DNA of 64,000 nucleotides from Xenopus tropicalis. Its lineage: Eukaryota > Chordata > Amphibia > Anura > Pipidae. The notes under the pieces are model-generated. The model ran no database searches, was not told the origin of the DNA, and saw only the letters and a program-made list of their open reading frames with translations. The stretch's first letter is position 1, and every line of letters begins with the position of its first letter. A program made the position numbers and the translations under genes. Below, piece after piece: positions 55,725 to 64,000 of this stretch. The stretch spans positions 153,365,547 through 153,429,546 of the forward strand of contig NC_030678.2 in the NCBI RefSeq assembly GCF_000004195.4. The letters are read 5' to 3'.

Positions 55725-56538
55725 GTCAGGCATCTTGCTGTTATCTTACATATAGAGATAATTATGTCATTTTTTTCTTTCATTATATGACACTGGAATC
55801 AGACATGGGGATAAAGGACAGGTTTGTTCAGTGCTGGAAAACTGTGCTTAAAGCTTCCCACTTCGATTCCAAATTGCAGGAACAAAGAACAGGGAGCCAG
55901 GTTTATACAGATCAGCTGGGATTCTCATTGGAGGATTTTTTGCATTTTAATGCAGCTGCTGGCCCTGGAGATTTGGGGAAAATTTTAGGAAAAGTTTTAT
56001 TGTGTAATATTGCTTTATACTGCAGGGCACCAGGGTTAAGTACCCCTTTAAGGGTAAACAGCAGAAACAAATACTGCCTCCCGCATCACATTGCAAAGTA
56101 GTTGTACAGTCTCATACCAGATGCAGCAGAAATAGGCTAGAATTGCTGCAAAGAGTAGAGTAACAGATAGAAAAGGGAACTTCTTGCTACATCAGTTCAA
56201 TTGCATGATAGGTATTGTAATTTTACAAGTACAAATCCACCTACAGGTTGTTTAAAAACAAACATCTTATTGGTTGCTGGCACCCGGTCTAACCCATACT
56301 GTAGCATTGATCAGCTGCTAGAAGCACTCCTGTGCCTGCACCTGGTCTAACCCACATTCTGGATTTGACCATCTTCTAGAAATGATAAAAGCAATTATTT
56401 GTACACCCCCATATATAATAAAAGGCACTAAGTTTGTCCAGGAGAAGCAACCAATAAGATGCTTGCTTTTAAACAGGTGACCAATAAATTCTACCTGCTG
56501 ATTGGTTGCTATTGGTTACTTCTGAGCAAAAGTGTCTT
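55725..56538. other. No gene recognised; short direct repeat
   Basis: A 104-codon plus-strand frame (55787-56101) has no recognised domain. CACCCGGTCTAACCCATACT and CACCTGGTCTAACCCACATT (56281 and 56340) head an imperfect direct repeat. This region lies downstream of the minus-strand gene. Confidence 0.45.
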
Positions 56539-56544
56539 TTTATT
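56539..56544 (-). promoter_or_regulatory. Candidate polyadenylation signal AATAAA
   Basis: It lies about 290 nt past the TAG stop of the minus-strand gene, so a 3' untranslated region of roughly 300 nt is plausible. The hexamer alone is weak evidence. Confidence 0.35.
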
Positions 56545-56833
56545 ACATAAATCCCTGTATTTCCCCCATCTAGTTCCTATGTAGAACAAAAAGACTCATA
56601 AACAAAGCCTACACTTTAAAAAATAAATAGATATCCAGAGAGAGCAGAGTTGCAAAAAGGTGTAATTATCAGGGAATGTGACATTGTTACATTATCAAGA
56701 GATCCATTCAGACTATGGTAGCTGAAGTCCCCTGCCACATTTATCTACATGTAATTGGAAGGCTAATGGTGGAAACCAGAATGGATTCATTTTTGGCTGA
56801 ATAAATCCAGGTTCGGATTGCACGTTTACATGA

Positions 56834-57157
56834 CTACACATCTATAATGTATGTTTGAGGTTTCTTAACCTTGTAGACTATTGAATCCATTTGCTTGACT
56901 CTTGGAATGCCTTGGTTAGCAGTGCATTTGGACTCTCCTTGACACAGGTTAATACACTTGCTTTCCAGCTTCCTTGGGATTTTTACAGATTTATTTTGAT
57001 CTCTCCGTGTAAAATGCTTGGCCATTGCCTTTACTACTTTTTCCTCCATTTCATTCGTGTCTGACATGTAGAGATGAGTATCTCTGTTAGTTGTTCCAAA
57101 AACATTGTCATTCTTCCTCTTCTTTGGTACATTATAGCAGCAAATAGTCTTGTTGTC
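56834..57157 (-). CDS. Coding exon 3 of the Ser/Lys-rich gene, with stop
   Basis: After a good acceptor (TTCTTGTTTTGTCAG) the frame reads DNKTICCYNVPKKRKND and continues 107 residues to TAG at 56834-56836. It is basic, rich in Lys and Asn, with predicted helical character around EMEEKVVKAMAKHF. Phase 0 matches the donor of exon 2. Confidence 0.7.
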   Translation of the reverse strand, partial: DNKTICCYNVPKKRKNDNVFGTTNRDTHLYMSDTNEMEEKVVKAMAKHFTRRDQNKSVKIPRKLESKCINLCQGESKCTANQGIPRVKQMDSIVYKVKKPQTYIIDV

Positions 57158-60100
57158 CTGACAAAACAAGAATAATGTGAGACTAGAATAGACTGTAAGA
57201 TGAATACCTCCCCATCAACTCTTTTGCTAGATTTATCCACAAGTGTCCAGCAGTGGGCCGTGGGGAAATCTTTTTCTCTTTATAGGCAGCTGATGGCTTC
57301 TCCCTAAGTCTATTGCCCCAGACACATACCTTCAGGTGCTTATATAAAAGTAAGGCTGTCATCATTTTATCACTTTATGAGAAATTATGGATGATTCAAA
57401 ATTTTGCCTATGATGTGGGTTATCTGCAATTCCATGTGCAGGCCCAGGCCCCCAGACCAACCAACGCTCCCCTCTGCTGCAAAGCACAACAATGTATTAG
57501 CACAGCACCCAATAAAAGTATGTACACATGTTAAGTATAGTGAAGAGTTAAGGGAGGTTCATCTGTAGTCATAAATAAAAAGTCCCCATTTAGTGGTAGC
57601 TAGTGATGAGCAAAATCTTTTGCCAGGCATGGATTCGCTGCGAAATTCCGCATTTCGCCATTGGTGAATTTTTTTGTGAAACGGCTGCAAAATTGTCAAA
57701 TACATCTCGGTTGTGAATTTTTCCGCATTTCGCTCATCACTAGTGGTAGCTTCCCCATATAAAAATCTCACCCTCCTTCACTGATGTGCATCTGGGCAAA
57801 ATTTAATCTAAAATTTTCTTCTCATCAATAATGTTCCAACCAGCACATTAATTATTTTATCGCATAGTCTCTCATGTTTGGTTCCTAAAGTCATTGCATT
57901 TAGCATGGTAGGCAGCTAAATTAGCTCCTTCTAAAATCTTCCCCCCTATATCCCATTCAGGAGGCAGAAAGATTACAGCTAACAATAGCTGGTGTGTATA
58001 TGGATGAAAATTGCCCTCACCATAGAGGGTGTCTCCTTGCACCCTTAGTAATATGGAATCTGAGTTCTAGGGATCAAAACAATAGCTAAAATAATTCAAA
58101 GTCATACTTTATGTTGGCATGTCCACTACTGCAGTTTAGGTAGGAAATTTTGAAACCTATGTGCCCAATCATAATCAGGCATACATGCCATATAGTGGGT
58201 TCTTCAGAAAGGCCACTGTGCAGTTTGTCTAATGGAAATCTCAATAGCTGAATATATATTTATTTTCCATTTATCTGTTTTTCCATGATTCTGTTTTAGC
58301 TTTATCTATCTGGAAGGCTGGTTTTAACACAGGCCTGCTGTTGGATTTAAAGTTATATATTAAAGTTATTACTATATCATATATATCCCCCCTTTTCACA
58401 TTTTCATGGTTGGGTCTATGTAAAAAAAAGGTGCATAAACACTATTTAACCTTTCAAATGGAAATGTATTTTAACACATACCTGATTCCACAGATTAAAA
58501 ATAAGTTATGACATACCCCCACTTAGGTTCAAAGTGAAATCAACCCCAATCTTATCTTGTGATGATGCAGAGAGTAATATTCTGAGACAATTTGCCATTG
58601 GACTTCATTTTTTATTATTTGTAGTTTTTTAGTTATTTCACCACTTGTTCAGCAGCTCTCCAGTTTGGAGATTCAGCAGCTATCTGGTTGCTAGGGTCCA
58701 AATTGCCTTAGCGACCAGGGAGCAGTTTGAATGAGAAGATGGTAAATGAATAGGAAAGGGACTGAATAGAAAAACAAGTTATAAAAATATATAAAAATAA
58801 CATTTTAGCCTCACCGAGCAATAGTTTTTTGTCTATGGGGGTCAGCCACCCCCATTTGAAAGCTGCAAAGAGTTAGAAGAAAAAGGCAAATAAATCAAAA
58901 ACTATAAGAAATAAATAATGAAGACCAATTGAAAAGTTTGTTAGAATAGGCTATTAAGTGATGGATTCTGGGATTTGAAGTCCTTCTGATTTCCATAGTG
59001 GGTGGTGCACAAATTCTCCGGGAAAGCAGAAGGACTTCAACTTCCACAATTCATCATTTCAAAATGGAATGTGGTGAGGGAGGGATTGAATTACACTATG
59101 TGCCTAAGGGGAGTTGGCTACTGGTTCTTAAAAGTAACATGGCTTCCTTTCAATCTGTGGAATGTGTCTGTGCTTTATTTTAGTGTTTCCTTCTTCTATT
59201 TCTTACCTTAAAGGGAATTTTGTTATCTCTACCAAGTTTCTGCACTATCCTTTTTTCATCTTCTGCATATTTGCTGTTGATATTCTGTGATGGTTCTTTT
59301 AGGGAATGTTTCCACATTACATTGTATGACTGTTTAACAGGCTCTTCCCTTGCATATTTGAATGCTCCAAGTTCTTTCATGGCATCTTCCGACTGTGTTA
59401 ATTTCAGTTTCCGAACAACCCTGTTGCAATTGTCAATATGTTTGTCAATGACAATTTTCGTTGGTTGTATTTCAGCAAAACTTGTTTTGTGGGATGTGTT
59501 CCCTGAGGAACTGCACCAAAATGTGTCATTATTTACTGTTGTCCCAGGGCCACTTTGTCCGTCTTCAGAATGCTCTGTAATTGTCTTAGCATAGTTTTTA
59601 GTGGCATTTTGATGTTTTGGGCAATTTCTTATAAAATCTAGTGACCTTGTTTCCGCATATTTCCATCCATCAAGTGGTGTGTTCTCCAGCTTGGGCTTTG
59701 GTACATTACATTTTTCCAGGTCATTTGGAGTAAAAGTTCTTTGCCTCTTATTATGTGGAACCAGGACTCCTGATGAACCTGTGTCCACATATTCATTTAA
59801 TCTCTGGCAGGCCTTGCAGGCTGGGATGTGACAGAGCAGACATTCTTCCAGAATTTTTAAACATCCCCCTTTTACAGCCAAGTTTAACTTTTCAGGGGAA
59901 AAAGGGACCCCTCCTGCTTCATCATCCTTATTGGTATAACGGGTTATGCTGACTTGCTGACTGCGGTTTGGTTTTCTTTTTTGTTTTAAATTTTGCTGTT
60001 TTTGTTTTCTCAAAATCCTTTTGTTTTGTTTTTGACGTGTATTGGATAAAAAGACTGGTAAGTTATGAATGCCCGGCATAGGAGAGGCATCAATTTTACT

Positions 60101-61731
60101 CTTACTATCGGAAGAGATAGCTAATGTCTTATTTATTCTTGAAACATTTGGTGGACTTTCAGAAGATGTACTCCCAGAATCTGAGCTTGATTCTAAAGAA
60201 GGAAAGAGAAAGCAATCTTTATTATTTATTATAGAAAATCCGTATCGGTGCCACTAACAAACTGAACAGTCTATTGTGAATGACAGAAGGACCATCAACA
60301 AAGATAGCTCAGGACAAGTTCCCTTAAGTGGTTGCTATGCATTCTGTGTACCAATAATAACTAAAATAATTCACCTTGGTTTTTATAACTTTGGGAACAA
60401 GCCATCAGGAATGAATAAGAGAACTCATATGGAAACCACTGGAATGCACACCTAGTGAGTAATCAAATACGTATTGGTCAAGAGTAATATCAGCCAAAGG
60501 CTCCTTCTGTGCCCCTTTAGAAATGCAAGCAAACTTTACAAGTGAGGTTGGCCTAAATGTTTGAGGAACTCTGTTCATTAATTTTGATTTGCTAATATCA
60601 AAGAATGGGCTTGCACTCAAAAAAGCAATTCAAGCAAGGTGGTATTATCAAAAAATATTTAAAATATTACAATACAGCACAGTGTACAGCACAAGAAGCC
60701 TTTTTCAAGGGGAATGTCCCTATATATATATATATATATATATATAGCCCTTCTACAGTATACAGTACATAAGTATACCTTTGTAACTTTTGCTGCAGGG
60801 GCAGGGCAAGGAGTAGCAGTAGGGGGTCAGGTTCCTAAAGATTTTTTGTGGGGGGGTTCCCCTTCTGCTATTCCTGAGCCTGCAGCAAAAGAGCAAGGTG
60901 GTAGAACTCAGATACACTATATGCAGTTGTATTGTTACTGACATGTAAATATTTCTACAAGGCCACCTCTGTTGATCTCTATAGAAAGACAGGGAATGGC
61001 AGGACAGGGATCAGTGGCATAAACAAAGGCCAAGACTAGGGGCAGGCGACAGAAGAGGTACAGCCTATGCGCCCCCCCCCCCAGTGTTGTGCCCTAGGCA
61101 GGTGCCTTTTCTGCCTACCCCTAGTTCTACCCCTGGTCCTGCTCATATGTAAATGGTACATTGCTGTATATGGCCAAAACATTCAGACACCCCTTTTAAT
61201 TAATGCAATTGCCTATTTGTGCCACACTTGCTGACAAAGGAGCCACCATAGCATGACAAGCATGACAAGTCAGTTCACCCTGCTTCAGTTGTCCTAGTTG
61301 AAATAAATTAAATGATTATGAAGTGGAAAAATCAAGCAGCAAGCAGAAGGCCACATAAGCTGAGAAGCCCTGGGATATCATTTGCTTCCCTGGCTATAAG
61401 CATTCAGTAGCCATTTAGAGCTTTGCAGCATTCCTATTTCAAACATTAACTGGGATAACTGCCAGCTGCAATTGAAACAGGATAAAAAAAGGTTTCTGTA
61501 AATTGAATATTATGGGGTGTTCTGGCAGCGACTGCTTCCTGCCCTGCCAGCCAGTAAGTACCATGATACCCACTCACCTGAACTAGAGGATGAGCTGGAG
61601 GAGACACTACTGCTGCTATTGTCTTCTGATGATTCTGAGTATCTCATTATTTTGGTGATGGAGAGAAGTGGCTCTTTCTTTATCAGGTTTTTAACATGGC
61701 TGGATATTGTGGCCATCTTGCCTGTCGCCAT
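56834..61731 (-). CDS. Three-exon gene for an unrecognised Ser/Lys-rich, probably nuclear protein (487 aa)
   Basis: The coding exons are 61731-61578, 60192-59207 and 57157-56834. Splice sites are CAG|GTGAGT to TTCTTTAG| (phase 1) and AAG|GTAAGA to TTTTGTCAG| (phase 0). Lengths 154 + 986 + 324 give 488 codons including TAG. The start ATG at 61731 has a good context (A at -3, G at +4), although the frame is open further upstream. Residues 37-66 are almost pure Ser with Asp/Glu, suiting casein-kinase sites. Residues about 103-129 are Lys/Arg/Gln-rich. Cys 169, 172, 177 and 180 form C-x2-C-x4-C-x2-C, a possible metal site. PKKRK at 391-395 is a classical nuclear-localisation motif. There is no signal peptide or membrane segment. 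I do not recognise the family, and its composition suggests a fast-evolving protein. Further 5' non-coding exons are possible. Confidence 0.75.
57601..57742. mobile_element. TAGTGATGAGC hAT-type MITE with perfect 8-bp duplication
   Basis: The ends TAGTGATGAGC and GCTCATCACTA are inverted. GTGGTAGC flanks both sides (57593-57600 and 57743-57750). Subterminal CCGCATTTCGCC and TTCCGCATTTCGC are characteristic. At 142 bp it sits in intron 2 of the minus-strand gene. Confidence 0.92.
58560..58958. mobile_element. Worn T2-family MITE in intron 2
   Basis: The interior matches T2 copies (TCTGGTTGCTAGGGTCC, GACCAGGGAGCAGTTTG, GAAGACCAATTGAAAAG) but both TTAAAGGRR ends are lost. It is probably an old insertion. 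Confidence 0.65.
59207..60192 (-). CDS. Coding exon 2 of the Ser/Lys-rich gene
   Basis: This 986-nt exon stays open in one frame for 328 codons, far longer than any chance frame in this AT-rich region. It enters after TTCTTTAG with two bases that complete a Glu codon and continue the serine tract (SSSDSGSTSSESPP). It carries the basic region, the four-cysteine cluster (EECLLCHIPACKACQ) and a second basic motif (NKRQRTF). It ends PFK before GTAAGA. The frame would run only nine more codons into the intron. Confidence 0.85.
60720..60747. repeat. (TA)n microsatellite
   Basis: About 13 TA repeats lie in intron 1 of the minus-strand gene. The rest of that intron (60193-61577) shows no other clear repeat except a GGGGCAGG/CTGCCTACCCC segment at 61037-61130. 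Confidence 0.9.
61020..61135. repeat. Worn CTACCCCTGG-ended repeat
   Basis: GACTAGGGGCAGGCGACAG, GCCCTAGGCAGGTGCC and CTGCCTACCCCTAG resemble the hAT-type MITE at 36881. No duplication was found, so this is a fragment. Confidence 0.45.
61578..61731 (-). CDS. Coding exon 1 of the Ser/Lys-rich gene
   Basis: It encodes MATGKMATISSHVKN... through an acidic-serine tract (SESSEDNSSSS). It ends TTCAG with donor GTGAGTGG, leaving one base of a split codon. The upstream frame is open to 61929, and a pyrimidine-rich acceptor-like TTCTGTTTTGTTTAG lies near 61873. An additional upstream coding exon is therefore not excluded. Confidence 0.7.
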
Positions 61732-61934
61732 TGTGCTTTCTGGTTTTGAAGCTTCTTCACCACATGCACCAGTAACAGTCTCAGGCAGGCTGCCAGATGG
61801 ACCTTGGCTTAAGGGATATCCCAGAATGCTTTGTGGATGTATGTTGTCATGGAGATAGGCAGATCTAGGGAAGCTAAACAAAACAGAAGCAGCACTACCT
61901 GTGTATTTACTGTATCTATAGATAACCATAAAGT

Positions 61935-62215
61935 ATATATATATATATATAATACACTGATTGGATACTGCTGGTTTTTAACCTGATACTTCACTTCCTG
62001 TCTATCATCCTGATGACGATCCTGTGGTGATCGAAACACGTAGATGGTATGCTGAAATAAATCACTGACTTGATTGACGCTATAGCTGTGAGTGCTTTCT
62101 ACTGTTGAGCTTGATGCATTATCTTTGTCAGCACCCAGCCGTTGCCCAGATATTGGTGAGTGGCGATTCTTTACAAGACTATATATATACAAGGACAGAG
62201 AGCTGCACACACAAG
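61935..62215. repeat. TA microsatellite and retroposon-like fragment
   Basis: A TA run at about 61936-61951 is followed by GGTGATCGAAACACGTAGAT and GCTGAAATAAATCAC. I associate that motif pair with the ends of abundant amphibian retroelements. The element limits are unknown. Confidence 0.4.
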
Positions 62216-62274
62216 GACTTAGTAAAATAGTGAAAAAATTTATTTTATTTTTTTACAATAAATTTTTTTACTAT

Positions 62275-63196
62275 TGTAACCCTTTCTTGGCTGTAACAAG
62301 CCAACAGCACGGCTAGATAGGCCTTGAGCATGGGATACACGTGACTCAATCCTTCAGGATGGGCCTTCGCTATGTGGAAGTAACCAAACGGAGCTATGGT
62401 GTAGTGCAACTACAACCCACTGTAGCTGTGTGCAGTGCAGAATAACAAATGGGCGCCAGAAGGTTCTTGCAGTTTAACAGTAGAACTGGTTTATTTTCAG
62501 CAACAAGCAACTTGCAGGGTTATGCAATATACTCACACATCAGTTAGCATAGCAGTCTCTGAGGACAGCACAGAGAGGGTGCACACCCGCTCCTCCCAAC
62601 TCCCCTTGAGCCAGGCAGGATCAGTGCCACCGGTTCAGTTGCTCACTCTGTGGAACAGCTAGCTGGATACCACACTCCTCGGCCCCACGGCAACTTTGGA
62701 TCAGGGTTCAAACTACCTGCCTCCTAGGTCTAAACCGTGGCCCTACACTAAGGCAACAATGCCTGTTTGGAAGGGTACTCCCACAGCTACTTTCCTCTGA
62801 GCCAAACTGCTCGTGCTCTCTTCCCTCACTATCTCACGTTCCTAGAAAGTGCTCCACAAAACTTGCTATCTAACTGGTCCTCATTCATGGGGTCCCTGTC
62901 CCCGACTTCACCAGAGTGGCTGACCACACTCTGGGGCACATGGCTTTACTGGAGGCCTAGTCTTCTCCCTCCAGGCTCAATGCTCCTCTCTCTCAGAACA
63001 CAGGCAGCCAAAGAGGCAGACCCACCCCCCTGCTAAGCACTATATCAGAGTGCCAAGGGAGTGGTCTCCCTGTGAACCAATAATCACACATCTGAACTCA
63101 AAACTGATACAGGGGTCTTTGCCCAGTAACAGCACAAAACCAGGAAGCTGCAGGGTTTAAAGCCATAGGGACTAGTTAACCCTATGGATCCCTACA
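62275..63196 (-). mobile_element. Tentative LTR-like segment
   Basis: On the minus strand it opens TGTAGGGATCC and closes GGTTACA, so TG...CA. It has an AATAAA at 62495-62490 and a TATA-like GATATAG near 63045. The flanks (ACTAT and TTCAC) do not match, so it is not a solo LTR with duplication. No primer-binding site or clear polypurine tract was found. No coding domains are visible in the window. Confidence 0.25.
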
Positions 63197-64000
63197 TTCA
63201 CCCGGGGGAAAACCCATTCCGTCCCGGCAATGGTTCAAACATACACATTTCAAATCAGTGCAAAAATCATATACAACACACAGTACCAAACATCCTCTTC
63301 AGGTACCCTCTCCTGAGGCATACCAGGTACAATGGTTCCTGCGGAAAAAAACATGTTACCATTTCTCAACCACTTACAACCCCATCGTGTGCTTGGCTGT
63401 AAAGGAGAAAAAGTCAGTGGGTGCATGCAACTGTTAAAAACACACCCCACCCAACATCAACTTTATTTAGTCCACTTCTGTCCCACCTTTATGGGCAACA
63501 GACATGGTCATCCCCCTAAGTGTCTCTGTCCTTAGGAGTCCATAGGGGTGACCAACCAGTGGGAAATCCGGGCATAACCTCACACCTTAGATTTCTCCCA
63601 CCCTCCCGGCCTTTATCCGCCATCTCTTTGGACGATAAAGCAGGGTCTATGGAAAGTCACTACAGTTGGGGTGCTCCGCCGCCGCAGTAACACCCGGGGG
63701 AAATGGCTTGCTTACCCCCCTTCTCACAGCAATCCAGTCCGCAGCCGCGGTCATCTGGAACTTATCCGGTTGCAGTCCTCAGTGGTAGCAGCCACTTACC
63801 AACTCCCAATCAGGCAGCATGTCTCGCTTGCATCTGGGTCTGAGGTCTGTCACAAAATGGCCGACGCTCCGCGAAGTCTCGTCAACAAGCGTGACCTCCC
63901 GCGGGATCTCACAGAAGCGCGCCAAATTCCACAGCGATTGATTGACGGCTTCAATAGCCAATGGGTACTCTCGGGGGAACCTTCAAGCCCGAACCCATGG
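63197..64000. other. GC-richer end region, unassigned
   Basis: CpG density rises after about 63600 (GCTCCGCCGCCGCAG, CCGCAGCCGCGGTC, GACGCTCCGCGAAGTC). It could be interior sequence of the retroelement suggested at 62275 or a CpG-rich promoter continuing beyond the window. Only frames of up to 72 codons are present. Confidence 0.35.

Noticed and set aside
62092..62160. Small plus-strand exon between CTTTGTCAG and GTGAGTGG
   Set aside because: Both signals lie within a retroposon-like fragment, and the interval is only 24 nt. Likely a coincidence.

Overview
The window looks like vertebrate, most likely Xenopus (pipid frog), intergenic and intronic DNA. The main reason is its repeats. There are many copies of the Xenopus T2 MITE family, with termini of the form TTAAAGGRR sharing a TTAA target. 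There are several hAT-type MITEs with 8-bp target duplications, two PIF/Harbinger-like foldback MITEs flanked by TAA, and the frog-typical palindromic repeats whose ends read TACAGGTATGGGATCC or GGTGGCCATACAC. I cannot separate X. tropicalis from X. laevis by eye. No bacterial operons, rRNA, tRNA or CRISPR arrays were recognised.

One protein-coding gene can be reconstructed with some confidence. It lies on the minus strand, with coding exons at 61731-61578, 60192-59207 and 57157-56834. The splice sites have good consensus and the phases agree (1/1, then 0/0). They give a predicted Ser/Lys-rich protein of 487 residues with a C-x2-C-x4-C-x2-C cluster and a PKKRK nuclear signal. I do not recognise its family. 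A second, weaker gene signal is a promoter-like, CpG-containing block at 50115-50280. It has a minus-strand candidate first exon ending in a strong splice donor at 49996, and a TATA box on the plus strand.

Layout: 1-9 kb holds hAT-like elements and a chain of three T2 MITEs sharing TTAA junctions (5694-6697). A complete Tc1-type transposon lies at 12274-13884, with 210-bp terminal inverted repeats that read as identical around a transposase carrying four lesions. 14-24 kb is a mosaic of MITEs, several with clear target duplications. 24.6-26.1 kb is a 34-bp minisatellite. 28-30 kb has a 41-bp tandem repeat, a 328-bp near-perfect palindrome and a nested MITE pair. 33.6-34.1 kb is a T2 MITE inside a 91-bp palindromic TA-flanked element. 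37-41 kb has further hAT and foldback elements, including a T2-in-hAT nest. 46-49.3 kb has a second Harbinger-like MITE, a T2 chain and an 82-bp minisatellite. 50-56 kb has the promoter candidate and more MITEs. 56.8-61.7 kb is the gene, with MITEs in its second intron. 62.3 kb to the end is GC-richer, with a tentative LTR-like segment.

The theme of the window is repeated insertion of small DNA transposons into each other at their preferred target sequences, plus local tandem amplification. The one transposase here is broken, so any mobility of the elements seen would need proteins encoded elsewhere.
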